Shown: positions 25,170 to 37,294 of the stretch, in pieces
Layout: the number at the start of each line of letters is the position of its first letter
How positions within the stretch are numbered: the first letter of the stretch is position 1
Source: Alphaproteobacteria bacterium
GTDB lineage: Bacteria; Pseudomonadota; Alphaproteobacteria; Caulobacterales; Parvularculaceae
NCBI GenBank assembly: GCA_016125425.1
Contig: WGLT01000020.1
Span: 1-64,000 of the forward strand
Reading direction: 5' to 3'
Length of the DNA: 64,000 bases
Made by a program: the position numbers and the translations under genes
Notes under the pieces: model-generated
What the model was told of the DNA's origin: nothing
What the model saw: only the letters and a program-made list of their open reading frames with translations
Database searches by the model: none

Positions 25170-26831
25170 TTAGGGAACCCTGTTGATCAGAACGCCGACA
25201 ATGGGCCGTTTGCCCCAAAGATCGACCATTTTGGTGCGCACCGCGCGCTGCACGGCGATTTCGACCGCTTCGTCGTCGTCGCGCTTCTTGCGGGCGAGAT
25301 GGCCGAAAGCCTCTTCCGCCGCCTCTGCGAGCGCCGGCCCGATCGGATCGCCGCCCGCGTCGAGCGCGGGCGCTCCGGCGATGGCGACGGCCGCAGGCGC
25401 GGCGAGATCGCCGTCGTCGTCGATCGCCAGGGCGACAGTGACGACGCCGCCATAGGAAAGCTTGCGGCGCTCGCGCAAGGGCGACGAGCCTTCAGGCAGA
25501 AGGAGAGCGCCGTCCAGAAACAGTCGTCCCGATGGGGTCTCATCGATGATCTCCGGCGCGCCGGGCGCAAGACGGATAAGATCGCCATTACGCGGCGCAA
25601 TCGCGTCTTTGACGCCCAAGGTCAATGCAAAATCGGCATGCGCTTCCAAATGGCGCGCCTCCCCGTGCACCGGAATGGCGTATTTCGGCCGCGCCCATTC
25701 ATACATCTTCTTCAGCTCGTCGCGGCAGGGATGCCCGGAGACATGGACAAAATGGTCCTTCTCCGTGATCACATGGACGCCGAGATCGACGAGATCGTTT
25801 TGCAGCGAGTAGATTTCCCGCTCGTTCCCCGGAATGATTTTCGACGAGAAAATCACCGTGTCGCCTTCGTTCAGCGTCACATCGCGATGATCGTCGCGGG
25901 CGATGCGCGCGAGCGCGGCGCGCGGCTCGCCCTGGCTGCCCGTGCACAGATAAAGCACCTTGTCGCGCGGTAGATAGCCCGCCTCTTCCGGCTCGACGAA
26001 AGACAGCTTTTCCGGAAGAAGACCGACTTCGCGCGAGGCTTCGACGATGCGGCGCATGGACCGGCCGAGCAGGCAGACGCTTCGATCCGACGCCGCGGCC
26101 GCTTCGCAGATCGAAACGACGCGGCTCACATTCGAGGCGAAAGTCGTCACCGCGACGCGGGCCGGCTGCGCGGCGATGAGTTCGATGAGACTCTCCTTGA
26201 CGCGCATTTCAGAGCCCGACTCGCCCGAAGACAGGACGTTCGTCGAATCGCACACCATGGCGAGAAGCCCCTGATCGCCGAGCCCGCGCAGCGCCGCATC
26301 GTCGGTGACGGGACCCAGCGTCGGCTCCGGATCGATCTTCCAGTCGCCTGTGTGAAGCACCGTCCCGAGCGGGGTTCTGACGATGACCCCGTTCGGCTCC
26401 GGGATCGAATGGGTGAGCGTGACGAATTCGAGATCGAACGGCCCCGCCCTGAACCGCGCGCTTATGTCGAGAACGCGCAGATCGATATTCGCGCCCGCCT
26501 CCTCAAGCTTGCGGCGCACCAGCGCGGCCGTAAAGGGCGTCGCATAGACCGGACAGTCCAGCATCGGCGCGATCAGCGCGACGGCGCCGATATGGTCTTC
26601 ATGCCCGTGCGTCAGGACAAGCGCGAGAAGGTTCTCTTTCTGGTCGAGAATATAGGCCGGGTCCGGACAAATAAGATCGATCCCCGGCGTCGTGTGATCG
26701 CCGAAAAGCACGCCGCAATCGATCATGATCCACCGCCGCGCTTTCGGCGGGCCGAACCCGTAAAGGTTCATGTTCATGCCGATCTCGCCGGACCCGCCGA
26801 GCGGCAGGAACAACAATTCGTCTCCGGCCAT
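25170..26831 (-). CDS. rnj: ribonuclease J
   Basis: A 553-residue RNase J, an endo- and 5'-exoribonuclease of the metallo-beta-lactamase/beta-CASP type acting on mRNA and rRNA precursors in the cytoplasm. The metal motif HGHEDH is intact (His75, His77, Asp79, His80), and beta-CASP residues appear in VTTFASNVSR and the HVSGHPCRDEL segment. The length matches alphaproteobacterial RNase J. It lies 119 bases after coaX and directly before the DUF1467 gene. Confidence 0.95.
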   Translation of the reverse strand: MAGDELLFLPLGGSGEIGMNMNLYGFGPPKARRWIMIDCGVLFGDHTTPGIDLICPDPAYILDQKENLLALVLTHGHEDHIGAVALIAPMLDCPVYATPFTAALVRRKLEEAGANIDLRVLDISARFRAGPFDLEFVTLTHSIPEPNGVIVRTPLGTVLHTGDWKIDPEPTLGPVTDDAALRGLGDQGLLAMVCDSTNVLSSGESGSEMRVKESLIELIAAQPARVAVTTFASNVSRVVSICEAAAASDRSVCLLGRSMRRIVEASREVGLLPEKLSFVEPEEAGYLPRDKVLYLCTGSQGEPRAALARIARDDHRDVTLNEGDTVIFSSKIIPGNEREIYSLQNDLVDLGVHVITEKDHFVHVSGHPCRDELKKMYEWARPKYAIPVHGEARHLEAHADFALTLGVKDAIAPRNGDLIRLAPGAPEIIDETPSGRLFLDGALLLPEGSSPLRERRKLSYGGVVTVALAIDDDGDLAAPAAVAIAGAPALDAGGDPIGPALAEAAEEAFGHLARKKRDDDEAVEIAVQRAVRTKMVDLWGKRPIVGVLINRVP

Positions 26832-26950
26832 TATCCCTCTTTCCTGTGCAATGGGTCTGCAAGTCTCCCCGGCCTTGGGGCCGCCGCCGTCTCCGCCTGA
26901 ACGGAAGAGATGAATTCAGCAGCGCGGCGTTTGAATAATCTCACGCCGCC

Positions 26951-27724
26951 CTATCGCTTGGCTTTCACGCGCTTATAGACTTCGAAAAGCCCGCGGATCG
27001 TCAGATCGTGGTCGAAAATGTCGATGCTTGGCGTCGCGCCTTCGAAAAGCGAGGCGACTCCCCCCGTCGCGACGACCTTCATCGGCGCCGGATACTCCGC
27101 CTTGATCCGCGCGAGGAGACCTTCGATGAGGCTGACATAGCCCCAGAAAACCCCGGACTGCATCGCGCCGACCGTGTCCTTGCCGATCACCTGCGGCGGT
27201 TTCTGGATCGCAACGCGCGGCAATTGCGCGGCTGCGTCGTGCAAAGCCTGCATCGACAGATTGATTCCGGGCGCGATGACGCCGCCTTCGAATGCGCCGT
27301 CCGCCGCGACGATGTCGAAATTCGTCGCCGTGCCCGAATCGACGACGATCAGCGGTCCGCCATAGGCGACGAAAGCGCCCACCGCGTTGACGAGGCGGTC
27401 CGCCCCGGCCTCCGACGGCTTTGCGATCCGCACGTCGACGCCGGGGATGGTGTCCGCCGAGACCACGAAGGGCTCGCGATTGAAATAACGCCGCGAGAGA
27501 TTGCGCACGTGAAACAGCGATTGCGGCACGACGCTGGAGATGACGCAATCGGTGATGTCCGAAAGCTTGTAATTCGCCATCGCCATCAGTTGCGAGAGCC
27601 AGACGGCGTATTCGTCCGCGGTGCGCGAGCTTGACGTCGAGGTGCGCCACGTCGCAAGCGCCCGATCGCCGTCATAAAGGGCGATGACCGAATTGGTGTT
27701 GCCGACGTCGATCGCAAGAAGCAT
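26951..27724 (-). CDS. coaX: type III pantothenate kinase
   Basis: A 257-residue CoaX of the ASKHA fold, catalysing the first step of coenzyme A synthesis (pantothenate to 4'-phosphopantothenate). The N-terminal phosphate loop DVGNTNS with Asp6, the pantothenate motif [11 protein letters not shown] and the DSGTATNFD segment are all present. It follows birA by four bases, a conserved birA-coaX pairing behind the nuo genes in Hyphomicrobiales. CoA supply suits the CoA ligases elsewhere in the window, but no special link is implied. Confidence 0.95.
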   Translation of the reverse strand: MLLAIDVGNTNSVIALYDGDRALATWRTSTSSSRTADEYAVWLSQLMAMANYKLSDITDCVISSVVPQSLFHVRNLSRRYFNREPFVVSADTIPGVDVRIAKPSEAGADRLVNAVGAFVAYGGPLIVVDSGTATNFDIVAADGAFEGGVIAPGINLSMQALHDAAAQLPRVAIQKPPQVIGKDTVGAMQSGVFWGYVSLIEGLLARIKAEYPAPMKVVATGGVASLFEGATPSIDIFDHDLTIRGLFEVYKRVKAKR

Positions 27725-27728
27725 GAAA

Positions 27729-28496
27729 TCAGGCTCCAGACCGGGGCGAAGCTGCGGGAAGTACTGCGCCCGCTGAGATCAGCCGGCGCCCGCTTTCGCA
27801 GTCTAGAACAAGCGCCCCGGCGAGATCGAGGTCCCGGAACACCCCTTCGACGGTCTCATTCGGCAGCCGTACGCTGATTTTCTCGCCGAGTCTCGCCGCC
27901 TTTTCGAGCCAGGCGGCGCGCACGGGCCCGAAGCCCTCTTTGCGCCAGCGCGCGATCCAGCCGGCGAGCGCGCCGTCGAGCGTTTCGACGAAGGCGGCCG
28001 GCGCGGGGGCGCCCGCCCCGTCGAGGATGTCGATAAGCCGCGCCGTCGGATACGCGGCGCGCTCCGGCTTCGAGACGATGTTGACGCCGACGCCGAGCGC
28101 GATCAGCGGCGGCGCGGCCGGACCGCCAAGCATCTCGAGCAGAATGCCGGCGATCTTGCCGCCCGAAACCAGCACGTCATTGGGCCATTTGAGCGCGATC
28201 CGGGCCCTCGGCGCGTAATGGCCGATCGCCTCGGCGACGGCGAGCGCGGCGACGAAGGAGAGCTGCCCCAGATCGTCCCGCCGCGCATTCGGCGCGAACA
28301 GCAATGTCGCGGCGATGTCGCCCGGGCTTTGCGACCAGGCGGCGCCGCGCCGCCCATAGCCGGCGGTCTGCTCAAGCGCCAGGAGCCATAACGGACCGCG
28401 CTCGCCCGCTTCGGCCCGCCGGCGCGCCTCGGCGTTGGTGGAGTCGAGCGTCTCGTACGCGACGAGCCCGGCGCCGGAAGAAAGCTTCGCCGCCAA
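27729..28496 (-). CDS. birA: biotin-[acetyl-CoA-carboxylase] ligase
   Basis: A 255-residue biotin protein ligase without the N-terminal DNA-binding domain, so it modifies biotin carriers but is not expected to be a repressor. The biotinyl-AMP motif is [15 protein letters not shown], and KWPNDVLV holds the conserved lysine region. It lies three bases after nuoN and four before coaX, suggesting one transcript. Loss of the helix-turn-helix is usual in alphaproteobacteria. Confidence 0.94.
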   Translation of the reverse strand: MAAKLSSGAGLVAYETLDSTNAEARRRAEAGERGPLWLLALEQTAGYGRRGAAWSQSPGDIAATLLFAPNARRDDLGQLSFVAALAVAEAIGHYAPRARIALKWPNDVLVSGGKIAGILLEMLGGPAAPPLIALGVGVNIVSKPERAAYPTARLIDILDGAGAPAPAAFVETLDGALAGWIARWRKEGFGPVRAAWLEKAARLGEKISVRLPNETVEGVFRDLDLAGALVLDCESGRRLISAGAVLPAASPRSGA

Positions 28497-28499
28497 GGA

Positions 28500-29951
28500 C
28501 TAGAAAAGCGCGGCCGCGGCGTTCTGCGCGGCGACGATCAGCGCGCCGATGAAGGGCGGCATGACGAGGATCGGAAAGATGAGGACGGCGCAAAGCGCCG
28601 CCGTGAAACCGAGCGCCGGCGCCGTGCCGCGTTCGAATGCGGGCGCCGGGTCGTTAAACCACATGATCCAGACGACGCGCAGATAATAATAGGCCGAGAT
28701 GACGCTGATCACGGCGCCGACAACTGCGAGCCAGACCATGTGGGCGTTCACGGCCGCCACGAAGACGAACCATTTTCCGAAAAAGCCGGCGGTGACGGGA
28801 ACGCCCGCGAGCGAGAAGAACAGGATCGTCACCACAAGGCCCATCGGCCCGTTCGTGCGCGATAGGCCGGCGAGGTCCGAAATATTTTCGGTAAGCCCGC
28901 CGCGCCGGCGCATCAGCAGGATGCAGGCGAAGGTTCCGATCGTCATCACGACGTAGATCGCCATGTATATCAGCACCGCCGAGACGCCCTCTTTCGTGCC
29001 GGCGGCGAGACCGATCAGCGCATAGCCCATATGGCCGATCGAGGAATAGGCCATCAGCCGCTTGATGTTGGTCTGCGCGATCGCCGAGAAAGCGCCGATA
29101 AGCATCGACGCGATGGCGATCGCCGCGATGACGGGGCGCCATTGATCGATAATGTCCGGGAAGGGCGCGACAAGGGCGCGCACGAACAGCGCCATGCCGG
29201 CGATCTTCGGCGCCGAGGCGAAAAACGCCGTCACCGGCGTCGGAGCGCCCTCATAAACGTCCGGCGCCCACATATGGAACGGCGCCGCCGAAACCTTGAA
29301 AGCAAGGCCGGAGATCAGGAAGACGAGCCCGACGATGAGACCGGCGTCGGCGCCGCTGGCGGAAGCGACGCGCGCGATCTCCTGGAAACTGGTGGAGCCG
29401 GCGAAACCGTAAATCAGCGACGCGCCGTAGAGCAGCATGCCGGAAGACAGCGCGCCGAGAACGAAATATTTCAGCCCCGCCTCGGTCGAACGGCGGCTGT
29501 CTCGGTTGAAAGCGGCGAGAATATAGAGCGCGAGACTGTGCGTCTCTATGCCCATATAAAGCGAGATGAGATCGTTCGCCGACGCCATCAGCGACATGCC
29601 GAAGGTCGCGAGCACGATCAGCACGGGATATTCGAAACGCCCGAGCTTTTCGCCGGCGAGATAACGGTCCGACATCAAAATCGCGAAGGCCCCGGCGGCG
29701 TAGATAATAATCTTGGCGAAGGTCGCGAAGGCGTCGGCGCGGAAAGCTCCGCCGAAAAGCGACGCCCCTTGCTTCGGTTCGATGAAGAGCGCGGCGAGGA
29801 GCGCGGCGGCGAGCAGGAGAACCGCCGCCAGCGAAATCGGTTTCGCGCTCTTGTCGCCGAAAAACACGCCGGCGATCAGCAGCGCCATCGCGCCGACGGC
29901 GAGCATGACTTCCGGAATTGCGTAGGAAAATCCGTTCATGATGTCGGTCAT
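28500..29951 (-). CDS. nuoN: NADH-quinone oxidoreductase subunit N
   Basis: A 483-residue antiporter-like membrane subunit of complex I with about 14 helices. It pumps protons when NADH electrons reach ubiquinone. Family residues include the lysine in [14 protein letters not shown] and the loop [14 protein letters not shown]. It overlaps nuoM by four bases. The gene is complete and of normal length, last in the nuoJKLMN block. Confidence 0.96.
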   Translation of the reverse strand: MTDIMNGFSYAIPEVMLAVGAMALLIAGVFFGDKSAKPISLAAVLLLAAALLAALFIEPKQGASLFGGAFRADAFATFAKIIIYAAGAFAILMSDRYLAGEKLGRFEYPVLIVLATFGMSLMASANDLISLYMGIETHSLALYILAAFNRDSRRSTEAGLKYFVLGALSSGMLLYGASLIYGFAGSTSFQEIARVASASGADAGLIVGLVFLISGLAFKVSAAPFHMWAPDVYEGAPTPVTAFFASAPKIAGMALFVRALVAPFPDIIDQWRPVIAAIAIASMLIGAFSAIAQTNIKRLMAYSSIGHMGYALIGLAAGTKEGVSAVLIYMAIYVVMTIGTFACILLMRRRGGLTENISDLAGLSRTNGPMGLVVTILFFSLAGVPVTAGFFGKWFVFVAAVNAHMVWLAVVGAVISVISAYYYLRVVWIMWFNDPAPAFERGTAPALGFTAALCAVLIFPILVMPPFIGALIVAAQNAAAALF

Positions 29952-31537
29952 TGCGCGCCCCCGGCGAAGGCCGTCAACGCGGCGTTATAGTTCTGAATGA
30001 GATGATCCGAGGCGGGCGCGAAGACCGAAAGCGCCGGCGACGGATTGACCCCGAGATAGAGAGCGAAGGCCATCAGCACGCCCAGCATGACAAGCTCGCG
30101 CTGGTCGACATCCGGAATCGCCATCAGATTGGTCTTCGTAAGCTCTCCATACATGACCTTGCGATACAGCCGTAGCGCATAAGCCGCCGAAAGGATCACG
30201 CCCGTCGTCGCGAAGAAAGCGATCCATGTATTGTATTTGAACGCGCCGGCGAGCGTCAGGAATTCGCCGACAAAACCCGAAACGCCCGGCAGACCGACAT
30301 TGCCCATGGTGAAGAAGAGGAAGAGGAAAGCGTAGAACGGCATGCGGTGAACGAGGCCGCCGAACGCCGCGATCTCGCGTGTGTGCATGCGGTCGTAAAG
30401 AACGCCGACACAAAGGAAGAGCGCGCCCGAGATAAATCCGTGGCTGAGCATTTGGAACAGCGCGCCCTCGACGCCCTGCGGCGTCGCCGTGAAAATACCC
30501 ATCGTCACGAGACCCATATGCGCGACGGACGAGTACGCGATCAGTTTTTTCATGTCCTCCTGCGCGAGCGCGACGAGCGAGGTGTAGATGATCGCCATGA
30601 TCGACAGCGCGAATATGAGCGGCGCGAACTCTGCGCTCGCTATCGGGAACATGGGCAGCGAGAATCGCAGGAAGCCATAGCCGCCCATCTTGAGCAGAAT
30701 CGACGCCAGGACGACCGAGCCGGCCGTGGGCGCCTGGACGTGCGCATCCGGAAGCCAGGTGTGCACGGGCCACATCGGCACTTTCACCGCGAAGGAGGCG
30801 AAAAAGGCGAGCCACAGCCAGGTTTGCGCGTGCGCAGGGAAAGCGAATTGCTGCAAGGTCGGGATGTCGGTCGTGCCCGCCTTGAAATAGATCCAGGCCA
30901 TCGCAACGAGCAGAAGCACCGAACCCAGCAGCGTGTAGAGGAAGAACTTCACCGCGGCGTAGACGCGGCTCGGCATCGTAAAGCCTGCAAACTCTTTCGT
31001 GCCCGCCGAGCCCCAGACGCCGATGATGAGGAACATCGGAATAAGGCTGCCCTCGAAGAAGAAATAGAACAGGAAGAGGTCGAGCGCGCAGAAGACGCCG
31101 AGGATGAGCGTCTCCATCACAAGGAAGGCGATCATGTAATCGCCCACGCGCTTGTTGATCGATTTCCAGGAGGCGAGAATGCAGATCGGCATGACGAATG
31201 TCGTCAAAAGCACGAACAGGATCGAAATGCCGTCGACGCCCATCTTGTAACTGACGCCCCCGCCCAGCCATTCGATCTGCTCGATGAGCTGGAAACCGGG
31301 CTGGGCCGGGTCGTAAAGGGCGAAGAAAATCCAGACCGAAACGCCGAAGACAAGCAGCGTGAACAAAAGCGCGACCTGCCGCGCCGTATTGTCTATGCGC
31401 TGCTGTTCCTTGGGTTCGAGAACGCCGTTCTCGTCCGGATTCGCGCCGAGCCGGGCGAGACCGATCAGCAGCGCGCCGAGCAGCGGCAGGAACGTGATGG
31501 CGCTGAGCCAGGAAAAACCAGTCGCCGCAGCGGTCAT
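29948..31537 (-). CDS. nuoM: NADH-quinone oxidoreductase subunit M
   Basis: A 529-residue antiporter-like proton-pumping subunit of complex I. Conserved elements include [18 protein letters not shown] and [12 protein letters not shown], with the key lysine in the first. It overlaps nuoL and nuoN by four bases each, so nuoLMN are translated as a coupled series. Length is typical. Confidence 0.96.
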   Translation of the reverse strand: MTAAATGFSWLSAITFLPLLGALLIGLARLGANPDENGVLEPKEQQRIDNTARQVALLFTLLVFGVSVWIFFALYDPAQPGFQLIEQIEWLGGGVSYKMGVDGISILFVLLTTFVMPICILASWKSINKRVGDYMIAFLVMETLILGVFCALDLFLFYFFFEGSLIPMFLIIGVWGSAGTKEFAGFTMPSRVYAAVKFFLYTLLGSVLLLVAMAWIYFKAGTTDIPTLQQFAFPAHAQTWLWLAFFASFAVKVPMWPVHTWLPDAHVQAPTAGSVVLASILLKMGGYGFLRFSLPMFPIASAEFAPLIFALSIMAIIYTSLVALAQEDMKKLIAYSSVAHMGLVTMGIFTATPQGVEGALFQMLSHGFISGALFLCVGVLYDRMHTREIAAFGGLVHRMPFYAFLFLFFTMGNVGLPGVSGFVGEFLTLAGAFKYNTWIAFFATTGVILSAAYALRLYRKVMYGELTKTNLMAIPDVDQRELVMLGVLMAFALYLGVNPSPALSVFAPASDHLIQNYNAALTAFAGGAQ

Positions 31538-33636
31538 TGGGCGCCCCCGCTCCGCACCAGCACATAGGTGATGAAGATCGCGATGCCGACGAGCATCGCA
31601 AAGGCGTAGTGATAAATGTAACCGGTCTGCGCCTTGACGATCTTGCGCGCGCCGGCGGCGACCGTCGCCGCGAGCCCGTCCGGCCCGACGGCGTCGATCG
31701 TCTTCTGATCGCCGTCAACCCAGAGGAAGCGGCCGAATGCGAGCGCAGGCTTGACGAGCAGGAAGTCGTAGATCTCGTCGAAATACCATTTGTTCTTGAG
31801 GAAAGCGTAGATCATGCCGCCCGGCGCAAGCGCCCCGCGACGCAAGGGATCGCCGCGCAGATAATGCAGCGCCGCCGCAAGGAAGCCGATCAGCATCGCA
31901 AGGAACGGCGCCCATTTCACGATCAGCGAAGGCTCGTGTTCGTGTTCTCCGGCCGCGGCGGCGTGTTCGATCGGCGCGGCGTGTTCGGTCGCCGCCGCGT
32001 TACCGTCCGGAGCGGCCGCGACGACTTCTTCGGCGTGCGCCGGCGCATTGTAGAGCGCGCCGTTCCAGAAATGGGCGGCGTTCGCGCCGACGAACTGGTT
32101 GTAGAACACCATGCCCGCCGCGAGCGCGCCGATCGCAAGCGGAACGAGCGGCCACATCATCGAATCCGGCACGTGATGGGGATGCTTCCTCACATGTTCC
32201 GGCGCGCGCGACTTGCCCCAGAATGTGAGGAAAATGAGCCGCCAGGAATAGAATGCGGTGAAGACGGCGGCGACGATCGCCGACCCATAGGCGAACCAGG
32301 CGACCGCACGGCCGACGCCCGCCGCCGCAAAGGCGCTTTCAATGATCATGTCTTTCGAAACGAATCCGGAGGCGCCGAACGGCGCCCCGAAAAGCAACAG
32401 ACCCGGAACGCCGACGCCGGTGATCGAGATCGTGCCGATCACCATCAGGAGATGGGTGAACGGCATCAGATCTTTGACCCCGCCCATCTTCTTGATGTCC
32501 TGCTCATGATGCATGCCGATGATCACGGCGCCCGAACCGAGGAAGAGCAGCGCTTTGAAGAAGGCGTGCGTGAACAGATGGAACATCGCGGCCCCGTAAG
32601 CGCCGACGCCGGCCGCAATGAACATGTAGCCGAGCTGCGAACAGGTCGAATAGGCGACGATCTTCTTGATGTCGTCCTGAAGGAGCCCGACGCTCGCGGC
32701 GAAAAACGCCGTGATCGCGCCGACAAGCGTGACAAGCGCGGCCGCCGTCGGGGCGTTTTCATAAATGATCGAACAGCGGCAGACGAGAAAGACGCCGGCG
32801 GTCACCATGGTCGCGGCGTGAATGAGCGCGGAGACCGGCGTCGGGCCCTCCATCGCGTCGGGCAGCCAGGTGTGCAGCAGAAACTGCGCCGACTTGCCCA
32901 TGGCGCCGACGAAGAGCAGACATCCGATCACGGTCAGCGCGTGAACCTGATGGCCGAGAAAGGTGATCGACAGTTCCTTGACCGGCGCGCCGGCGTCCCA
33001 GCCAAAAGGCGTCACGACAGCGTTTTCCGCAATCGCCGAAAACACGTCGTTGAAGTTTACCGTGCCGAACACATAAAGGATCGCGAAAATGCCGAGCGCG
33101 AATCCGAAATCGCCGACGCGATTGACGACAAACGCCTTGATCGCCGCGTCATTCGCCGATTTCTTTTTGAACCAGAAGCCGATCAGGAGATAGGAGGCGA
33201 GTCCGACGCCTTCCCAGCCGAAGAAGAGTTGCAGGAAGTTGTCCGACGTGACGAGACACAACATCGCGAAGGTGAACAGGGAAAGGTAAGCGAAGAAGCG
33301 CGGCGTCTCGCCATACTCCTTCATATATCCCATCGAATACCAGTGAACGAGGAAGGAGACGGAGTTCACGACGACGAGCATCACGGCCGACAGCGTGTCG
33401 AGACGCACGGACCACGATGCGCTCATCTCGCCCGAAGCGATCCAGGTGAAGAGCGGAATAGTTCGCGCATGCTGGGCGCCCATGGCGACGTCGAAAAACA
33501 GCACCCAGGCGTAAATCATCGCCAGGCCGACAAGCACGGTCGTAATGATTTCCGAGGCGCGCGCGCCCCACATGCGGCCGACCGGCATCGCGAGAAGCGC
33601 GCCGAATAGCGGCAGGAGAACGACTAAAGGCTCCAT
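31534..33636 (-). CDS. nuoL: NADH-quinone oxidoreductase subunit L
   Basis: A 700-residue proton-pumping subunit of complex I with the long lateral helix at its C-terminus. Typical segments are [37 protein letters not shown] and [15 protein letters not shown] His/Glu/Ala-rich insertion ([11 protein letters not shown], about 570) lies in the variable loop before the last helices. It follows nuoK by nine bases and overlaps nuoM. Confidence 0.96.
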   Translation of the reverse strand: MEPLVVLLPLFGALLAMPVGRMWGARASEIITTVLVGLAMIYAWVLFFDVAMGAQHARTIPLFTWIASGEMSASWSVRLDTLSAVMLVVVNSVSFLVHWYSMGYMKEYGETPRFFAYLSLFTFAMLCLVTSDNFLQLFFGWEGVGLASYLLIGFWFKKKSANDAAIKAFVVNRVGDFGFALGIFAILYVFGTVNFNDVFSAIAENAVVTPFGWDAGAPVKELSITFLGHQVHALTVIGCLLFVGAMGKSAQFLLHTWLPDAMEGPTPVSALIHAATMVTAGVFLVCRCSIIYENAPTAAALVTLVGAITAFFAASVGLLQDDIKKIVAYSTCSQLGYMFIAAGVGAYGAAMFHLFTHAFFKALLFLGSGAVIIGMHHEQDIKKMGGVKDLMPFTHLLMVIGTISITGVGVPGLLLFGAPFGASGFVSKDMIIESAFAAAGVGRAVAWFAYGSAIVAAVFTAFYSWRLIFLTFWGKSRAPEHVRKHPHHVPDSMMWPLVPLAIGALAAGMVFYNQFVGANAAHFWNGALYNAPAHAEEVVAAAPDGNAAATEHAAPIEHAAAAGEHEHEPSLIVKWAPFLAMLIGFLAAALHYLRGDPLRRGALAPGGMIYAFLKNKWYFDEIYDFLLVKPALAFGRFLWVDGDQKTIDAVGPDGLAATVAAGARKIVKAQTGYIYHYAFAMLVGIAIFITYVLVRSGGAQ

Positions 33637-33645
33637 CGACGCGCC

Positions 33646-33957
33646 CTAATGTTTCATCAGATTGGCGTCGGCGACCGAAATGTCGCCGCGATTGCGGAAA
33701 TAAGCGACGAGAATGGCGAGCCCCACCGCAGACTCGGCCGCGGCCACGGTCAGCACCATGAAGGCGAAGACCTGTCCCGTAAGATCGCCGAGAAATTGCG
33801 AAAAGGCGACGAGATTGATGTTCACCGCGAGGAGCATCAGTTCGATCGACATCAAGATCACAATGACGTTCTTCCGATTGAGGAAGATCCCCGCCATGCC
33901 GATCGCAAACAGGATCGCCGCGACGGCGAGATAGTGCCCAAGCCCGATATCGCCCAT
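33646..33957 (-). CDS. nuoK: NADH-quinone oxidoreductase subunit K
   Basis: A 103-residue three-helix subunit of complex I with two conserved membrane glutamates (MSIELMLL and AAAESAVGL). The start ATG at 33957 overlaps the nuoJ stop by one base (TAATG), which fixes the start although the frame is open far upstream. Length is standard. Confidence 0.95.
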   Translation of the reverse strand: MGDIGLGHYLAVAAILFAIGMAGIFLNRKNVIVILMSIELMLLAVNINLVAFSQFLGDLTGQVFAFMVLTVAAAESAVGLAILVAYFRNRGDISVADANLMKH

Positions 33958-34589
33958 TAGATACCCTGCCCCGTCTTCACATGAACGACCTCGACGCTCT
34001 CTTCGCGCTTGCGGCCGATCTGGCGCGCGGCGTCCTGCTTTTTGACGCCCTCGCGGGTTCTGAAAGTGAGAATGATCGCCCCGATCATCGCAATCAGCAG
34101 GACGACGCCGGCGATCTGGAAGTAGTGAACATAATCCGTGTAAAGGATGAGGCCCAAAGCCTCGATATTGTTCGGCGCGCCATGCGCGACCGTCTCGGCC
34201 GCCGTCGGCGCGGGATGCGCGCGCGCAAGGCCCGCTTCGTCGGGAAACGTCCAGACCCCCGCCACCATGATGAGTTCGGCCACGACCACCGCCGCCAGCG
34301 CCCCGCCGAGAGGCAGGTAACGCAGGAATCCCTGCTTCAGCTCGACGAAATCGACGTCGAGCATCATCACCACGAAGAGGAACAGAACCGCGACCGCCCC
34401 GACGTAAACGACGATCAACAGCACGGCGAGATATTCGGCCCCCATGAGAACGAACAGACCGGCCGCGGAAATGAACGCCGTGATCAGGAACAGCACCGAA
34501 TGCACCGGGTTGCGCGAGGCGACCACCATAAGGCCCGACGCGACGGCGGCGATGGCGAAAACCCAAAAGGCGATGGCGGCGATAGTCAT
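33957..34589 (-). CDS. nuoJ: NADH-quinone oxidoreductase subunit J
   Basis: A 210-residue, five-helix complex I subunit with the conserved pi-bulge helix region ([21 protein letters not shown]). The long soluble C-terminal tail is usual in alphaproteobacteria. It is now the first gene of its block: normally nuoI stands directly upstream, but here 1.1 kb with an opposite-strand methyltransferase lies between. A new promoter for nuoJ must therefore lie in the 272 bases upstream; none is obvious. Confidence 0.94.
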   Translation of the reverse strand: MTIAAIAFWVFAIAAVASGLMVVASRNPVHSVLFLITAFISAAGLFVLMGAEYLAVLLIVVYVGAVAVLFLFVVMMLDVDFVELKQGFLRYLPLGGALAAVVVAELIMVAGVWTFPDEAGLARAHPAPTAAETVAHGAPNNIEALGLILYTDYVHYFQIAGVVLLIAMIGAIILTFRTREGVKKQDAARQIGRKREESVEVVHVKTGQGI

Positions 34590-34861
34590 AAAGCCTGATA
34601 TGCGGATGGGAGCGTTTGTCTAACGGCGGATCTTCGAAACTCATGTCGGGAGCCGCCCCAGGCCGGACGACTCGGGGGGCGCGGAGAAGTCGCGCGCTTT
34701 TAGACCGCTTGGGCGGCGATTGCAAAGGCGGGGAAGGCGGCGATTCCGCCCGAAATCATCCTCCCGCCCCCCGCTCTCGGATCGGTTATTCTTTCGGTCG
34801 CAAATTCCGGGTGGCGGGGGGCCGACGGCGGGAGGTAAATAGAACGCCGCAGGAGGCCAAT

Positions 34862-35677
34862 ATGACGCAGGATCGGGACTACTATCTTGGAACCCATGAT
34901 GCGGAAGTGCGCCGGCTCGGCCTTCAGCACCGTGTCTGGCGCCCCCATGTGCTCGACGCATGGAGGCGCGCGGGGATCACGACGGGAAGCCGCGTCATCG
35001 ACGCGGGCGCTGGCCCGGGTTATGCGAGCCTCGATCTCGCCGAGATTGTGGAAGACGCCGGCAAGGTGATCGCGCTCGAACGGTCCGAGCGCTTCATCGG
35101 GGTCCTGTCGCGCGCGGCCGCCGCGCGCGGACTCGCCAATATTGAAACGCACAATATCGATCTCGTGACCGACGCCATCCCCGTCTCGCAAGCGGATGCG
35201 ATCTGGATCCGCTGGGTGTTCGCCTTTCTTTCAGATCCGATCGAGGTGCTCCGGAAGCTCTCCGAAGCCCTGCGTAAAGGCGGCGTTATCGTCATTCACG
35301 AATATATGGACTGGGGAACGCTCAATTGGACGCCGCGTCGCGAGGCGCTCTCCACATTCGTCGAAACCGCGATCAAGGCGTGGCGCGCATCGGGCGGCGA
35401 ACCCGACATCGCCGTGCAACTGCTGCCTATGCTGCCGAAAGCGGGGCTCAGGCTGCGCGAGACGCGGCCGATCATCCACGCCGTGCGGCCCGACAATTAT
35501 GTCTGGCGCTGGCCCGCGACGTTCATTCCTAACCATGCGCGATCGCTTGCGAAATCGGGCGCGGCGAGCGAAGCGTGGGCGGAGCAAGTCGTCAAGGAAT
35601 TCGCCGAGGCCGAAGCCGACCCGAACACCGTCATGACGACGCCGCTTGTGATGGAGATCATCGCCGAAAGGCTGTGA
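34862..35677 (+). CDS. class I SAM-dependent methyltransferase
   Basis: A 271-residue Rossmann-type methyltransferase with the SAM loop VIDAGAGPGYASLDLAE (about residues 46-62) and an acidic end of strand two (ALERSERF). The start at 34862 is chosen for AGGAGG five bases upstream; an 82-codon open extension is low-complexity. The substrate is unknown and no neighbour gives a hint. It stands on the plus strand between nuoI and nuoJ, breaking the usual nuo operon. Length is larger than minimal small-molecule methyltransferases because of a C-terminal substrate region. Confidence 0.88.
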   Translation: MTQDRDYYLGTHDAEVRRLGLQHRVWRPHVLDAWRRAGITTGSRVIDAGAGPGYASLDLAEIVEDAGKVIALERSERFIGVLSRAAAARGLANIETHNIDLVTDAIPVSQADAIWIRWVFAFLSDPIEVLRKLSEALRKGGVIVIHEYMDWGTLNWTPRREALSTFVETAIKAWRASGGEPDIAVQLLPMLPKAGLRLRETRPIIHAVRPDNYVWRWPATFIPNHARSLAKSGAASEAWAEQVVKEFAEAEADPNTVMTTPLVMEIIAERL

Positions 35678-35734
35678 CGACGCCTGCGTTGTGCGCGCGC
35701 CCTGACGCGAGGACGCGCCGCTTGCGCCGGCCGC

Positions 35735-36223
35735 CTACCGATAAGGCGCGTCGAGTTCGAGGTTCTGCGCGATCTCGCGCTCCCAGCGGTCGCCATTCGC
35801 GAGCAGGCGATCCTTGTCGTAGAAAAGTTCTTCGCGCGTCTCCGTCGCGAATTCGAAATTCGGGCCCTCGACGATCGCATCAACCGGGCACGCTTCCTGA
35901 CAGAAGCCGCAATAGATGCATTTCGTCATGTCGATGTCGTAGCGCGTCGTGCGGCGCGAACCGTCCGCGCGGGGTTCGGCTTCAATCGTGATCGCCTGCG
36001 CCGGGCAGATCGCCTCGCAAAGTTTGCAGGCGATGCAGCGCTCCTCGCCGTTCGGATAGCGACGCAGCGCATGTTCGCCGCGGAACCGCGGAGAGAGCGG
36101 TCCCTTTTCAAACGGATAGTTCACGGTCGCCTTCGGCCGGACATAATATTTGAGCGCGAGCCAGAAGGCACCGAGAAAATCGGTCAGAAGAAAGCCGCGA
36201 ACGGCCTGAGCGAGGCGCGCCAT
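35735..36223 (-). CDS. nuoI: NADH-quinone oxidoreductase subunit I
   Basis: A 162-residue iron-sulfur subunit of complex I carrying two [4Fe-4S] clusters, N6a and N6b, bound by [12 protein letters not shown] and [12 protein letters not shown]. It starts directly at the nuoH stop and is co-translated with it. It converges with the inserted methyltransferase gene, 57 bases away. Confidence 0.96.
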   Translation of the reverse strand: MARLAQAVRGFLLTDFLGAFWLALKYYVRPKATVNYPFEKGPLSPRFRGEHALRRYPNGEERCIACKLCEAICPAQAITIEAEPRADGSRRTTRYDIDMTKCIYCGFCQEACPVDAIVEGPNFEFATETREELFYDKDRLLANGDRWEREIAQNLELDAPYR

Positions 36224-37294
36224 TTAGGGCCTCCAGCTTTGAAGATGCGCGGCGAGATCGGGGAACGCAACGAGCACGCCCGCGACCAGCACGACCCAGA
36301 ACAGCGAGAGCGGCAGGAAGATCTTCCAGCCGATGCGCATCAACTGGTCATAGCGATAGCGCGGCACGATCGCCTTCACCATGGCAAACAGGAAGAAGAA
36401 GAATACGACCTTCAACCCGAACCACAGAATCGGAACCGCGTTCAGGACCGGCAGATCGATCGGCGAATACCAGCCGCCGAAGAACAGGATCGTCATCATC
36501 GAGCACATCAGCACGATGTTGAGATATTCCCCGATCATGAAGAGAAGATAGGGCGTCGAGGAATATTCGACCTGATAGCCGGCGACGAGTTCGGATTCGG
36601 CTTCCGGCAGGTCGAAAGGCGGCCGGTTCGTCTCTGCGAGCGCCGAGATGAAGAAGACGACGAACATCGGGAACAGCGGAATGAAGTTCCAGTTGAGAAG
36701 GCCGAGCCCGCGGTTCTGGCTGTTGACGATATCCGAGAGGTTCACCGAGCCGACAAGCAAGATCACTGAAATGATCACGAAGCCGATCGAGACTTCGTAG
36801 GAGACCATCTGCGCGGCCGAGCGCAGCGAGCCGAGGAACGGATATTTCGAGTTCGACGCCCAGCCGCCCATGATGATGCCGTAAACGCCGAGCGAGGAGA
36901 TCGCGAAGAGATAAAGAATGCCGACATTGATATCGGCGATGACAAGACCGGGTCCGACGGGGATCACCGCCCAGGCCGCAAAGGCGAGGACGAAAGAGAT
37001 CAAGGGCGCAAGCAGAAAAATCGTCCGGTCGGCGCCCGCCGGAATGACGATCTCCTTGAAGACGAATTTGAAGAAGTCGGCGAAGGACTGGAGAAGACCG
37101 AACGGGCCGACGACATTCGGGCCCTTGCGCATCTGCACCGCCGCCCAAACCTTGCGGTCGAAGAGCAGGATGAAAGCGAGCGCCACCAGAAGCACGACCA
37201 TCAGCGCCAGCGTCTGCAGCGCCGTCGGGATCAGCCAGCCAAGCCAGCCGGCGTCGGTCGGCCGTGTCGAAAGATAAGTCCAGATATTCTCCAT
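36224..37294 (-). CDS. nuoH: NADH-quinone oxidoreductase subunit H
   Basis: A 356-residue membrane subunit that joins the hydrophilic and membrane arms of complex I and forms part of the quinone cavity. Typical segments are [30 protein letters not shown] and [20 protein letters not shown]. The length is normal. nuoG, its usual upstream neighbour, is 5.8 kb away, beyond unrelated genes. Confidence 0.96.
   Translation of the reverse strand: MENIWTYLSTRPTDAGWLGWLIPTALQTLALMVVLLVALAFILLFDRKVWAAVQMRKGPNVVGPFGLLQSFADFFKFVFKEIVIPAGADRTIFLLAPLISFVLAFAAWAVIPVGPGLVIADINVGILYLFAISSLGVYGIIMGGWASNSKYPFLGSLRSAAQMVSYEVSIGFVIISVILLVGSVNLSDIVNSQNRGLGLLNWNFIPLFPMFVVFFISALAETNRPPFDLPEAESELVAGYQVEYSSTPYLLFMIGEYLNIVLMCSMMTILFFGGWYSPIDLPVLNAVPILWFGLKVVFFFFLFAMVKAIVPRYRYDQLMRIGWKIFLPLSLFWVVLVAGVLVAFPDLAAHLQSWRP

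Noticed and set aside
31537-33609. Long plus-strand frame antisense to nuoL
   Set aside because: The translation is Arg/Asp/His-rich and lacks domains; nuoL on the other strand is certain.
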